Counted from the stretch's first letter, positions 45,633-54,923 are shown. The stretch: DNA of 64,000 nt from Gemmatimonadota bacterium (GCA_020348925.1 CP070758.1:3127338-3191337); one strand, 5' to 3'. The notes: generated by a model from the letters alone, not told the origin. Numbers and translations are program-made.

Positions 45633-46994
45633 TCACAATTCAAGTCTCGTGACGTGCGGTACGCCCTTTGCCGCGATCCCCTTCAGGCTCTTCCGAATAA
45701 TGTCCAAACCTTGATCAAGCTCATCCTGCGCAATGTTGAGCGGGGGCCTGAAACGGATCGTCCGTTCTCCGCAGCCGAGAATGGCCAATCCTTCTCGGAA
45801 TGCGATCTTACGAAATTCGTCACGAATCTCTGATGAGGGCAGATTGAAGGCACACATGAGACCCCTGCCCCGGGCATTGGACACCAAATCCGCGAACTCT
45901 TTTTCAAATCCTTGGAGTTCCTTCAACAGGGCATCACCCATCGTTCGCGCATGGTCCACCAGCTTCTCCTCTTCGATGATCTCCAGATATTTCTGGCACC
46001 GGACCATGTCGACGATGTTGCCACCCCACGTCGAATTGATTCGGCTGGGCTCCACAAAGACGTTGTTTTCGACCTCGTCTACTCTCGTGCCGGCCAAGAT
46101 CCCGCAGACTTGTGTTTTCTTCCCGAAAGCAATGATGTCCGGCTGCACATCGAAATGCTCGAAGGCCCACATCTTTCCTGTCAAGCCAATGCCTGTCTGC
46201 ACCTCGTCGTACATGAGGAGAAAATCGTGTTCATCGGCGAGCCGCCTCAGTTGAACGAAAAACTCATTTCGAAAGTGATTATCCCCGCCTTCACCCTGAA
46301 TCGGTTCGATAATGAGGGCAGCAATATCGTCGGGATGCTCCTCAACCGCTTTTTGAATCTGGCGAACGGTCTCCTTTTCAGCCTCTTGCACCTTTTTTAC
46401 GTTCTCTTCATTCAGTGGGAAGGTCAACTTCGGATTGAGAACTCGCGGCCAGTCAAACTTCGGAAAGTACATGAATTTCCGGGGATCAGCCGTATTCGTC
46501 AAGGAGAGGGTGTAGCCCGTTCGCCCGTGGAAGGCCTGCACAAAATGGATGACCTTGGTCCCTCGTTCCTCCTTATAGCCCTTTTCAAAATTTCTTCTCA
46601 CCTTCCAATCGAAAGCGACCTTGAGTCCATTTTCGATGGCCAGGGCACCACCCTCGATGAGAAAGAGATGGGGCAGGAACGGGGGTATGGCAATTTTTGA
46701 AAATGTGTCCACGAACTCCGCCATCTCAAGGCTGTAGACATCCGAATTCGAGGGTTTGTTCACGGCCACCCGAGCCAGTTTCTCCTTGAACTCCGGGGTC
46801 GTCATCTTGGGGTGGTTGTAACCTATGGGGGATGTGGCAAAACAGGTAAAAAAATCGAGGTAGGTTTTCCCCTCAAGGGCATCATAGATGTGTATCCCCC
46901 TGCTTTTCTCCAAATCGAATACCATCTCGTACCCGTCGACGAGCATATGCTTCTTCAAGGTTCCAAACACATCCTTCGGACGTAATCGGTTCAT
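45633..46994 (-). CDS. lat: L-lysine 6-aminotransferase (lysine epsilon-aminotransferase)
   Basis: A 453-residue PLP enzyme that transfers the epsilon-amino group of lysine to 2-oxoglutarate, giving alpha-aminoadipate semialdehyde/piperideine-6-carboxylate. 'PIQGEGGDNHF' and the PLP-lysine motif 'AFGKKTQVCG' (Lys293) correspond closely to the M. tuberculosis Lat motifs. 'DEVQTGIGLTGKMWAFEHFDVQPD' is also characteristic. It starts the group with DUF4438 and radical SAM genes. Its promoter carries an inverted repeat over the -35 box. Confidence 0.95.
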   Translation of the reverse strand: MNRLRPKDVFGTLKKHMLVDGYEMVFDLEKSRGIHIYDALEGKTYLDFFTCFATSPIGYNHPKMTTPEFKEKLARVAVNKPSNSDVYSLEMAEFVDTFSKIAIPPFLPHLFLIEGGALAIENGLKVAFDWKVRRNFEKGYKEERGTKVIHFVQAFHGRTGYTLSLTNTADPRKFMYFPKFDWPRVLNPKLTFPLNEENVKKVQEAEKETVRQIQKAVEEHPDDIAALIIEPIQGEGGDNHFRNEFFVQLRRLADEHDFLLMYDEVQTGIGLTGKMWAFEHFDVQPDIIAFGKKTQVCGILAGTRVDEVENNVFVEPSRINSTWGGNIVDMVRCQKYLEIIEEEKLVDHARTMGDALLKELQGFEKEFADLVSNARGRGLMCAFNLPSSEIRDEFRKIAFREGLAILGCGERTIRFRPPLNIAQDELDQGLDIIRKSLKGIAAKGVPHVTRLEL

Positions 46995-47092
46995 CTTTCC
47001 TCCTTTCGTACCAATCGATCCACGCGCTCAACCCGGGAACGACGTTGCCTGCCGACTTATCCTAATTCCAAATGTTTTCAAACGGCACCGGC

Positions 47093-47146
47093 AATTTAAC
47101 GATCGAACCTTTTTTTGTCAACCCCCAAAGTGGGGGGAAGTTGACA
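47093..47146 (-). promoter_or_regulatory. Predicted lat promoter overlapping an inverted repeat
   Basis: On the minus strand TTGACA (47116-47121), a 17-base spacer starting with an A-run, and TAAATT (47093-47098). The -35 is the inner arm of an inverted repeat: 47116-47127 (TGTCAACCCCCA) pairs with 47131-47136 and 47141-47146 (TGGGGG and TTGACA), around a 3-base loop with a 4-base bulge. It could be an operator. It is not followed by a T-run, so it is not a terminator for the upstream gene. Confidence 0.5.
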
Positions 47147-47253
47147 GGCTCACGTCTCGCTGGGTCGTTTTGTCAAAACGGTGGGCACCCATTCACTCCG
47201 ACGCACCGACCTTTCATCCCCTCACCTCATACGGAGGTGGTGCGCACACGCGA

Positions 47254-49476
47254 TCACACATCAAGTTCGATTTTCTCACCACGTTGCCCGGACGTCTTCA
47301 AAACACCATCCACATAGAGCCGGACCTCCTCACCCTCAATTTCCACTCCGACAACATGTCCTCGAAAGGGAACACGATCCACTCGCAGCCATTGGATCTC
47401 AAAGGGCAAGGGATCGATGACGAGCTGACCGTTGCCCTGCGGTAGAACTCCTGCCACATACTTCATCATGAGATCCACCATCCAGGAATCTTGAACGGCA
47501 TCCAAGCCTCGATAGAGAGAGGGCTGACCTGTCATGGGATTGTAATGTTCGTACGAATGTGGAAATCTGACATCATCCTTTGAGAATCTCATATGGATGA
47601 ACTTCGTCATGAGCTCGACCGCTTTCGATATGAGAGATGGATCTGCCCGGTTGCCTGCGTTGACCAGGGCCTCCGCGACGTGGCAATTCGCGATGGGCCA
47701 CACTCTCCCGTTCCACGGACGATGGTTTCTCTTCCCCCTCCATCGAGCCTCAGGATGAAATGCCGGATCATCCCGGCTCAAAGACGCCACAGGATAAGGC
47801 GTCCAGAACTCCTCCGGATTGAGCGCATGACGTTTGAAGCCTCGATCGTGTCTCTCGTCAACGATATCCGTCATATAAGGATAAAAACAGGTTACTGTCT
47901 TCACCTTGGTCCGCTCCAGTGTGCGGGCATCGACATCGTAGAACATTTCATCCGAAGGATCCCACATCCTGTCCAAAACGGCTCGCTTTATGCAGTCGGC
48001 CGCGTCTTCCCAGTCCTCCGCCTCCCCGACCCTCCCCAACGTACGAGCCAGAAGCGACAGGGCCTTTTTCGTGCAATACATAGTGACCGTAGAATCCACG
48101 CCCTTCAAACGCCTGCCACTATCATTCTCATTGCCCTCTTTGTTGTCGGAAGGCGCTTCGGTTCTCCTCGATAAGTATCCTCGACCAATTGTGAAATGGC
48201 TCTGAACGTCGTACAGCCCGGATTCTTCACCATCGAGTGCCTGATTACAATACGCGGCATATTTCACCAGAGAGTCATACGCCTTCTTCAGAAAATCGGT
48301 ATTGGGATGAATGGCATGAACCGCCAGAACACTTCTTGCCCAAGGCGCAGGAGGGGCGTCATGACTTGGCGTCGTGTGTGGAAAGAGGGTGTCGGGATAG
48401 TTCCCGTCCCCTGTCTGGCTTTGTTGAAGACTGAGAAAACTCTCGTGGGCCACGTCAGGAGTATCCATCCATCTCGTCTCTCGCATATGAATGGGAGCCC
48501 ATTGACAGGACGGAGAGGCACCGTCTTTTGATACTGTTCTCAGCTTCAGAGCGTACCATCGATACCAGTAGTACTTTTGAATGTGTTTGTCCGAACACGC
48601 AAAGTACGGGACCCGTTCAAAAAATGTCCTCCAGCTCCGAATACTCTGCCGAAGAGGTTCTTTGGCCCTCAGCGTTTCAGCCAGCCTGGCCCAAGACTCT
48701 TGCGCGGTTGCCGCAATATTCGCAGCGCATACGAGAGATTTTCGAGCATGGGGATTCAGTTTCACTGAGGTGTGAAGAGCCATGTACAGGAGTTCGCCCG
48801 GTTTCACGTGATCGGCACCGTTTTCATGGGGAAGGTGCCCGTCCCTGAATTTTTCGTAAAAGGGAGTATACTCCCACCTGGGAAGATTGGGCACGTTTTG
48901 AGACTGAGCGAGACAGGTGGAGAGAATGTCACGGTTCATGCCCATGCAGCAGGTCACAGCGTAATCATCAGGCCCCTCGGTCCGAAGACCTTTTCGAAAA
49001 GACAGCCTTCGACCATCACAGATTCCATCGGGCACAGAAATCTCGGCTTCAGACAGCACTACCGGTTGTCCTGTCCACATCACGAAATGGATGATACGAG
49101 GGATGGTTGCATTGTTCTTCAACGTCAACTCAGAGATCAACGAATCGTTTGGCAAAAGGGCTTTTGTCTCTGTCAGTTCGATCTTTCCCGCCACATGATA
49201 CGTTTGGGTCAAAAAGGCAGGATTCCATTTTCGAGACACGAATTTCGGGACGAGGACTCTCTCCTTCTCATCCAGGAGTGTCGTCGTGAATATCGGCTGA
49301 AATTCATACGAGGAATAATGGGCGCCATCCCAAAAACCGAGGTGATCCAGCCACTGCGGGTGCGTCGGTGCCCAAAGAAGGGCCGTGCCCCCGCCCAAAT
49401 ACCATGTATCGCTACGACTCAGGTATTCGATAATATCGATCTTTGCCTTGTCGTCATTCATCGTGATACGGGGCAC
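47254..49476 (-). CDS. (alpha/alpha)6-toroid glycoside hydrolase (GH63-like)
   Basis: The protein has 740 residues with no signal peptide, so it is cytoplasmic. An N-terminal beta-sandwich ('STWGG.. LLWAPTHPQWLDHLGFWDGAHYSSYEFQPIFTTTL') precedes a C-terminal (alpha/alpha)6 toroid. 'NHRPWNGRVWPIANCHVAEALVN' resembles trehalase/glucosidase clan G enzymes (GH63 and related). 'DPLPFEIQWLRVDRVPFRGHVVGVEIEG' is the usual C-terminal beta domain. The sugar substrate (for example a glucoside or mannosylglycerate) is unknown. GTG start at 49476, or ATG 15 bases later. It follows the ABC ATPase gene by 89 bases. Confidence 0.8.
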   Translation of the reverse strand: MPRITMNDDKAKIDIIEYLSRSDTWYLGGGTALLWAPTHPQWLDHLGFWDGAHYSSYEFQPIFTTTLLDEKERVLVPKFVSRKWNPAFLTQTYHVAGKIELTETKALLPNDSLISELTLKNNATIPRIIHFVMWTGQPVVLSEAEISVPDGICDGRRLSFRKGLRTEGPDDYAVTCCMGMNRDILSTCLAQSQNVPNLPRWEYTPFYEKFRDGHLPHENGADHVKPGELLYMALHTSVKLNPHARKSLVCAANIAATAQESWARLAETLRAKEPLRQSIRSWRTFFERVPYFACSDKHIQKYYWYRWYALKLRTVSKDGASPSCQWAPIHMRETRWMDTPDVAHESFLSLQQSQTGDGNYPDTLFPHTTPSHDAPPAPWARSVLAVHAIHPNTDFLKKAYDSLVKYAAYCNQALDGEESGLYDVQSHFTIGRGYLSRRTEAPSDNKEGNENDSGRRLKGVDSTVTMYCTKKALSLLARTLGRVGEAEDWEDAADCIKRAVLDRMWDPSDEMFYDVDARTLERTKVKTVTCFYPYMTDIVDERHDRGFKRHALNPEEFWTPYPVASLSRDDPAFHPEARWRGKRNHRPWNGRVWPIANCHVAEALVNAGNRADPSLISKAVELMTKFIHMRFSKDDVRFPHSYEHYNPMTGQPSLYRGLDAVQDSWMVDLMMKYVAGVLPQGNGQLVIDPLPFEIQWLRVDRVPFRGHVVGVEIEGEEVRLYVDGVLKTSGQRGEKIELDV

Positions 49477-49565
49477 TCCGCCCTATCGAAAAAAAAGCTG
49501 GGTGGCTCTGCAACCCAGCACTCGTCTTCTCTTCAACGCCCGGACATCTTAACGATCGCTGCTGC

Positions 49566-50666
49566 TCAAACAATAGCCTGCTCACTCTCTCTTTCAAAGA
49601 AATGGGCTCGGTTCATATCGAAAACCACTTCAAGCGCATCACCGGCTTTGGGCATCGCTTTCATCTCGGTCCGCGCAATGAAAGGATGATCTCCAACACT
49701 GAGATAGAGATACACCTCACTGCCCAACGGCTCGAGCACATCCAACGTCGCCGTAACGGTCGACCCGTCAGTGCGGGCTGATCTTTCCCCTCCGTATGAA
49801 ATATGCTCGGGACGCATGCCGAAGACGACGTTTTTTCCGACGTAGGGACCCAAGGCGGATTCCATGTTCGGAGCAAGGCTGAGGTGGAGTTCTCCATTTC
49901 GAAACAGGAGTCCGTCCTCCCTCTGAATCTGGCCCTCGAAAAAGTTCATGGCCGGGCTGCCTATAAAACCGGCCACAAATTTATTGGCAGGTTTCTCATA
50001 GAGGTGGAGGGGCTCGTCGACCTGTTGAATGCGCCCGTCCTTGAGGACCACTATGCGCTGCCCCATGGACATGGCCTCCACCTGGTCGTGGGTCACATAG
50101 ATCATCGTTGCCCCGAGCCTCGCGTGGAGCTTGCTGATCTCCGCCCTCATCTGGGTCCGAAGTTTGGCATCGAGGTTGGACAACGGCTCGTCAAAGAGAA
50201 ACACCTTCGGCTTGCGCACGAGCGTTCGGCCCAGCGCCACCCGCTGTCGCTGACCGCCCGACAGCGCCTTCGGCTTTCGATCCAAAAGGTGAGCCACGTC
50301 CAAAATAGTGGCGGCATCATTCACTCGCTTTTTCGTTTCACTCTTTGAGAATTTTCTCATCTTGAGACCGAAAGCCATGTTGTCGAAGACGGTCATATGA
50401 GGATAGAGCGCATAGTTCTGAAAAACCATAGCGATGTCACGGTCCTTGGGTGGCACTGTGTTCACCACTCGACCGTCGATATATATTTCCCCGCTCGTCA
50501 CCTCTTCGAGGCCGGCGATGAGGCGCAACAGTGTTGATTTGCCGCAACCCGAAGGGCCAACCAGCACGACCAGCTCCTTGTCCCTTATTTCGAGGTTGGC
50601 GTCTTTGACCGCTGCCACGTTCTTATCGTATATTTTGTTCACGTTTTTGAAAACAACCTGAGCCAT
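49566..50666 (-). CDS. Sugar ABC transporter ATP-binding protein (MalK/UgpC/MsmK type)
   Basis: The protein has 366 residues. Walker A 'GPSGCGKST', Q-loop 'FQNYALYPHMTVFDNMAFGL', signature 'LSGGQRQRVALGRTLVRKP', Walker B 'VFLFDEPLSNLD', H-loop 'YVTHDQVEAMSMG', then the two OB-fold TOBE/regulatory domains (~235-366). It drives import of a carbohydrate. No permease or binding protein gene lies in the window, so it may serve several transporters, as MsmK does. It pairs with the adjacent glycosidase. Confidence 0.93.
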   Translation of the reverse strand: MAQVVFKNVNKIYDKNVAAVKDANLEIRDKELVVLVGPSGCGKSTLLRLIAGLEEVTSGEIYIDGRVVNTVPPKDRDIAMVFQNYALYPHMTVFDNMAFGLKMRKFSKSETKKRVNDAATILDVAHLLDRKPKALSGGQRQRVALGRTLVRKPKVFLFDEPLSNLDAKLRTQMRAEISKLHARLGATMIYVTHDQVEAMSMGQRIVVLKDGRIQQVDEPLHLYEKPANKFVAGFIGSPAMNFFEGQIQREDGLLFRNGELHLSLAPNMESALGPYVGKNVVFGMRPEHISYGGERSARTDGSTVTATLDVLEPLGSEVYLYLSVGDHPFIARTEMKAMPKAGDALEVVFDMNRAHFFERESEQAIV

Positions 50667-50696
50667 CCGTGCCTCCTCTTCAATCGAAGCAATGAA

Positions 50697-50725
50697 AATA
50701 TACCAGCCTTATGATAGAAAATCAA
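50697..50725 (-). promoter_or_regulatory. Predicted promoter of the ABC ATPase gene
   Basis: On the minus strand TTGATT (50720-50725), a 17-base spacer and TATATT (50697-50702), ~30 bases before the start codon at 50666. Confidence 0.6.
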
Positions 50726-50782
50726 GAAAAAGAAACAGAAAGCATCAGAGAAAACACACAACGCTTGCTTCTTGAACCGGAG

Positions 50783-50802
50783 TGAAACGATTTATCGTTT
50801 CA
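50783..50802. promoter_or_regulatory. Candidate operator: TGAAACGAT palindrome
   Basis: Perfect 9-bp arms TGAAACGAT and ATCGTTTCA separated by TT, about 60 bases upstream of the -35 box of the sugar ABC ATPase gene. Half-sites TGAAACG resemble LacI/GalR-family operators. Confidence 0.5.
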
Positions 50803-50996
50803 ACATTGTGCAATGATACATCACTGCACTTCGAGTGTTCGATAATTTGGGCTGACACATCTCATCCCCAGGTGTGAAACGAACCCTACTTCTTAAAACA
50901 CACCTACCAGGGATTACGATACATTTTTGCGAACAGAGTTTTCAGGTTTCGTCGTTCGGGATTTGGATTTTGAATTTTGGATTTTGGATTGCACGG

Positions 50997-51072
50997 TGGT
51001 GAGGGTGGTGGGAATCGAACCCACGACTCACGGCTTAAAAGGCCGTTACTCTACCGACTGAGTTACACCCTC
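50997..51072 (-). tRNA. tRNA-Lys (anticodon UUU)
   Basis: Complete cloverleaf on the minus strand: acceptor GAGGGTG pairs with CACCCTC, anticodon stem ACGGC/GCCGT encloses CTTTTAA (anticodon TTT), T arm GTGGG-TTCGATT-CCCAC, discriminator A and encoded CCA. It is preceded by its own promoter. Confidence 0.98.
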
Positions 51073-51109
51073 GCCAACTCTTTTGAAGTTCTGTGATTTT
51101 TCACATGCA

Positions 51110-51137
51110 AAGATAAGCGTTCAGAAATTGTTGTCAA
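51110..51137 (-). promoter_or_regulatory. Predicted promoter of tRNA-Lys
   Basis: On the minus strand TTGACA (51132-51137), a 16-base spacer and TATCTT (51110-51115), ending ~38 bases before the tRNA 5' end. Confidence 0.65.
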
Positions 51138-51363
51138 TATAAAAATATGATCTTCGTTCCTTCCCCCTAACGTCCTCTCACCCACAGGACGCACAATGAC
51201 ACCCAGGGGAAAATTGGACGCTCCATTTTACCTTCCTCTATCAAAGGGGAGATCGAGAGGGATTTGTAAAAGAAGATGCGTCAGAGGCAAGTTTTTATTG
51301 ATTATCAATGAGTTAGCTTTGTCTGACCATAATGAAAAAGACAATGAACAATAGAGGCTAACC

Positions 51364-52692
51364 TCAGATTGCGACGTGCAGACCGACCAGAAAGATATCA
51401 CTCATGGCATCGGGTTCGCTCTGCGTCGTGCCGAGGTCACCGATGGGATCGAACGGATCGGGCCCACTGATGAAGTTTAACGGGACATATCCTTCCGTCC
51501 TGATGTACTCGGTAAAAATCTTCGTATGCTCATTCCACATCACTTCCAGACCCACGACAAACTGGCTCTGATCTTCCCACGGGCTGCCGGAAGGTCCTGT
51601 TGTGAGTTGGCTGAAGTCCACAGAAATCCCTGCGTCCTTCGACATGAAATTCAACGGGACATGATACTTCACCCCAATATCGAAAGACGAAACCTTGTGT
51701 TCTTCGAATACGTTTAGAGGCGGATTCGGGTTGTGCGTCCCGGGCCACTCATCGGTGGTTGTCGCAAACTCGGCGAGCACCGTCAAGCGGACCCATTTCA
51801 GCGCCGAGTAAACGTCCCAGGCTGGATTGCGGAAACCGTCGGACCCGGCAAAGTGAGTGACTGGGAATTCCTGACAGTAAGCCGTTCCATCCATGTAACT
51901 ACCTCCTATCATAAGAGACCGGGATCTTTTCCCGCTGAAATTGAATGTATAGGAGATATCCACCGCGTAGTTGGCCACATCATCCGGGGTCTCATCACCC
52001 GAGTTGGCCACTCTGAACTGGGCCCCCCCTTGAATCCCCATGAAGGACACATTTAGGCCGTGACTCTCATATCCAATCAGGCCGCCAAAGGCCAGGCCAC
52101 CAAACGCATGCAATACGGTGGACGCGGAAAAGGGATTCACCGTATCCGTCAGACCAAAGGGCGTGGCCATCTTACCGATGGAGGTATAGAAAGGATATTT
52201 CGAAAGGTCGCCGATGAGTACATACCCCCTGCGAAGGGACAGTTGATTCCTTTCAAGATCCGTTAAGGTTCCGGAGCCAAAACTCTGCAACGGATTATAA
52301 AGCACGTGAAAATACATGGTGGCCCAGGGCGTCACCGTGCCTGTTACCTGAAGCTGGACATTATGGATAACCAGTTCGGAAACCGATGTCCCGCGTTGGT
52401 TTTTCTGTGTCGGGTGCCGCATCAGGTAGGCGAATTTCGCCTCAGTATTCGATCTCTGAATATCAGCAATAACGTTCATATTTGCACCGATATACATCTG
52501 CTCATCTTCAAGCACGCCGGCCTCACGCATCCTCAGAAGAAAAATCTGCTTCCGACGAATCTCCGTCGTGTGATCCAACATGCGATAGCTGTATTCCGAA
52601 TTGAACCTCACGAATGTTTCACCGTCTTCCCCGTGCACGCTCGCGACGATACACAAACAATACAGAAATACGTGAAAAAGAGTGCGTTTCAT
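51364..52692 (-). CDS. Outer membrane porin-like beta-barrel protein
   Basis: The protein has 442 residues. Signal peptide MKRTLFHVFLYCLCIVASVHG, with GGAGGA in front. The rest alternates polar and hydrophobic short strands ('RRGYVLIGDLSKYPFYTSIGKMATPFGL', 'AVDISYTFNFSGKRSRSLMIGGSYMDG', 'FVVGLEVMWNEHTKIFTEYIRTEGYVP'), ending in 'DIFLVGLHVAI', as in outer membrane barrels. It resembles OprO/P- or LbtU-type porins, but I cannot assign a substrate. Upstream and downstream stretches are non-coding. Confidence 0.75.
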   Translation of the reverse strand: MKRTLFHVFLYCLCIVASVHGEDGETFVRFNSEYSYRMLDHTTEIRRKQIFLLRMREAGVLEDEQMYIGANMNVIADIQRSNTEAKFAYLMRHPTQKNQRGTSVSELVIHNVQLQVTGTVTPWATMYFHVLYNPLQSFGSGTLTDLERNQLSLRRGYVLIGDLSKYPFYTSIGKMATPFGLTDTVNPFSASTVLHAFGGLAFGGLIGYESHGLNVSFMGIQGGAQFRVANSGDETPDDVANYAVDISYTFNFSGKRSRSLMIGGSYMDGTAYCQEFPVTHFAGSDGFRNPAWDVYSALKWVRLTVLAEFATTTDEWPGTHNPNPPLNVFEEHKVSSFDIGVKYHVPLNFMSKDAGISVDFSQLTTGPSGSPWEDQSQFVVGLEVMWNEHTKIFTEYIRTEGYVPLNFISGPDPFDPIGDLGTTQSEPDAMSDIFLVGLHVAI

Positions 52693-52988
52693 GTTTTCCG
52701 TCCTCCACGAAAAAGTCGATCGAAAGCGTCCACTCCTTCGATGGACGCTCCCATAAAGAAGGAACCGTTGGAAGGTTCTTCCGAACGCCTTTTACGATAT
52801 CCAATTTGCATTTTGAGTAATCCTTCATTCTCAAATCAACCTTTTTGAATCCCGTCTCTTTCTCATTGTTCGTTGCAGAATACATGCCTCGTAGACTGCT
52901 CTTCACTGCAGAATTTATCGTACTTGCAAAGAAAAAGTTGGTCTGTGAAATAGAACGAGCGATACGAATCAGTCGGTTGGTCAAGTCT

Positions 52989-53039
52989 CCCCTATCAAGG
53001 CCTGTCCTGAGCGAAGCCGAAGGAACAGATTGAGAGGGG
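52989..53039. repeat. Short ubiquitous repeat 'CCTGTCCTGAGCGAAGCCGA' type
   Basis: Contains the 'cctgtcctgagcgaagccga' core, translated 'RPVLSEAEG', which recurs in many environmental bacterial genomes as an extragenic repeat. The core is bounded by a CCCCTATCA / TGAGAGGGG near-inverted pair. Confidence 0.6.
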
Positions 53040-53321
53040 TGTTTACAACTTTACCGTGCCACTGACCTCTCCCTATCCTCAAAAGTCGAAAACACTGAGA
53101 AAATGTCCAACGTCAAGAGCTGATCCCCCACTGCTAAAACTGTTATTTCAAAATCTGAACCTAAATGATAAATTACTTACACACTGAACTACAATTTCTT
53201 CCAAAGGGTTTCCCTTAATTCCCAAAGAGGATTTCAGGGATCATAATTGTTTATCATTTAAATCAGACATTAAAAATTGACTCCCATCTCCCCCCAAACA
53301 CCATTATTGACAGCTTGACCT

Positions 53322-53345
53322 AAAATTTCTCCATTGAGAAATTTT
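53322..53345. repeat. AT-rich perfect hairpin
   Basis: Arms AAAATTTCTC and GAGAAATTTT around loop CATT, in a gene-free stretch. It could act as a bidirectional terminator, but no gene ends next to it. Confidence 0.5.
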
Positions 53346-53497
53346 CCAAATTATGGCAGAAGGGTCACATCTTTGAACTTTGATCTTTTCCGTCGAAAAG
53401 CTTCAGATCGCCCCCGGGATTCATAACTCTGTGCCCAATGCTCACATCTTCGGACAGGGATGAACCCCATCTCTACATTCATAGAATGATGGGCTGT

Positions 53498-53543
53498 GAA
53501 GCCCATGGATACCGCATCTCGAGTACGATACCCGAGGCGATCA
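53498..53543. repeat. Degenerate direct repeat copy 1
   Basis: Shares 22 of its last 26 bases, plus the preceding 'AGCCCATGG', with 53949-53993. It may be a remnant of a mobile element or duplicated gene. Confidence 0.55.
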
Positions 53544-53948
53544 ATCAGCTCCAGAACTGTTTTGTGTTCCTTTGATGTTGCTTTCTCAATCAATTTCCAA
53601 GTCCGCAGTTGTCGCTCCAGGGTAATGCACTCAAAAATATTCACAGGATGAGGTGATGTCAAGAGAATATCGTAAAAATTTGATATTTCGTGCACTTGTG
53701 CAAAAAATTGTCAAAAACCCTGAAGGGTGTCGAAAAGCATAACGTGAGTTTATCGAGGATTAAAAAGCCTCAATGGAGGGGAGGAGCTGGGGAGAATAGG
53801 TAAAGAAAAGAGGTACAGGATACAGGGGAGTGGTAGCAGTGACTGGAGAATCGAATAGTATAGTATAAAGTACAGAGGAACAAAGATCGCCCTGGGATAT
53901 CTACCTTAGGTGCTCTTCTGTGGGGCCTCTGTCCCATGGGAGCGATGG

Positions 53949-53993
53949 GCAGCCCATGGTTATGCGCCTCGGGTAAGATACCTGAGGGGATCA
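53949..53993. repeat. Degenerate direct repeat copy 2
   Basis: Partner of 53498-53543, in the same orientation, ~450 bases away. Confidence 0.55.
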
Positions 53994-54241
53994 GGTGTCT
54001 TCATGGTATTGACGAACCCTTCGAAAAATTCACGTCACTGGAAAAATGCGTCGAAAGAACAATCTTCAATTTTTCCCTTCACAGGGATACATGTGGGACG
54101 TGGGCAATCCTCATGGAGCCCTCCGGATGCCGTTTCTATCCGGCCCCGAGGGCTCCAGAGTTTGGTACACCCGAAAAAAGGACGTTCGCAGGAACTCGGC
54201 GGCAAAGCCAAGTCACCTGAACTGTCCGATGTGCGATGGAT

Positions 54242-54520
54242 TTAACTGGCAGCCGGTTGAAACGAGGAATTCCTCGACAGAAAGCGTCTCACCCACTCTC
54301 GTGCCGCTTCCTGAGATTTGTACGGTTTGCGTAATGATTCCTCCAAGACGAACTCCCCATCAAATCCATTGAGCGTAAAATGGACCACATAATCCTGATC
54401 TTTGGGATCTTCAGGATTGTCTTTGCGCACTCTCACCATGTCGACTTTTTTACCTTTGATCCATAAGACTTCACTGTCGGTCGTGTGTGATAGCTCAATC
54501 CATTCTTCATTCACAGCCAT
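54242..54520 (-). CDS. Small hypothetical protein (92 residues)
   Basis: I do not recognise this product. The start at 54520 has a near-perfect AAAGGAGGT 7-8 bases upstream. The composition is ordinary cytoplasmic (MAVNEEWIELSHTTDSEVLW...VHFTLNGFDGEFVLEESLRK...EAAREWVRRFLS), with a beta-rich first half and a C-terminal helix. It is isolated by non-coding sequence on both sides. Confidence 0.65.
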   Translation of the reverse strand: MAVNEEWIELSHTTDSEVLWIKGKKVDMVRVRKDNPEDPKDQDYVVHFTLNGFDGEFVLEESLRKPYKSQEAAREWVRRFLSRNSSFQPAAS

Positions 54521-54923
54521 GAGACAACCTCCTTTCATCGAAAATACGTGAGACATCCAATCTGTTTTTCGTCTGTAGCAGTAGAAATGCCTTCGCTCAT
54601 TTGAAACTGCTCTTCTGTTGTTCTACAAGAGTAGCAAATAGTGTGCCTTTTGTCTCTTTTTTAATGCCGGCGAGGACTAAGATATCCATCTTACAAATAT
54701 TCATATGGTTAGAACTAAAAAATACTTCGTTTGGTCGGGTTGAGGGGGGGACAGCAGGATCTTATAAATGGGTCATATCACCCAAATAGTGTGAAACTAT
54801 GGTGTTTAACGTCGGAAGTATGAATACTGTGCCGTGCCGTGAGCCTCACATTCTTTTTGGTGTTCGCACATGATGCTTAGAAACAATGAGGATGCATTTT
54901 TTACTCCGATGAGAAAAAGAACC
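54521..54923. other. Gene-free spacer after the hybrid kinase
   Basis: I see no gene or clear terminator here. Only the strong Shine-Dalgarno leader of the small gene at the left end is recognisable. Confidence 0.5.

Larger units (their letters stand above)
50667..50996. other. Intergenic region with ABC-ATPase promoter and palindrome
   Basis: No gene. The region holds the promoter at 50697-50725, a palindrome at 50783-50802 and a T/G-rich simple direct repeat (GGATTTTGAATTTTGGATTT-like) at ~50960-50990 just beyond the tRNA. Confidence 0.6.
52693..54241. other. Non-coding, repeat-bearing stretch
   Basis: No supported gene in ~1.5 kb. It holds the leader of the porin-like gene, a ubiquitous short repeat at 52989-53039, an AT-rich hairpin at 53322-53345, two copies of a degenerate repeat (53498-53543 and 53949-53993) and a purine-rich stretch at 53,765-53,890. 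A TTGACA box on the minus strand lies at 53709-53714. Open frames here look like decayed or chance reading frames. Confidence 0.55.

Noticed and set aside
48795..48812. Second possible parS (GTTTCACGTGA core)
   Set aside because: Only the left half matches, ~11 of 16 positions, and it is inside the glycosidase gene.
53351..53695. 114-residue frame
   Set aside because: No homology-like features. It covers one copy of the degenerate repeat and is probably decayed or chance. A TTGACA lies upstream, so it is not excluded completely.
53910..54245. Plus-strand frames in the repeat stretch
   Set aside because: They cover the second repeat copy, with no ribosome site; reading is inconsistent with any family.
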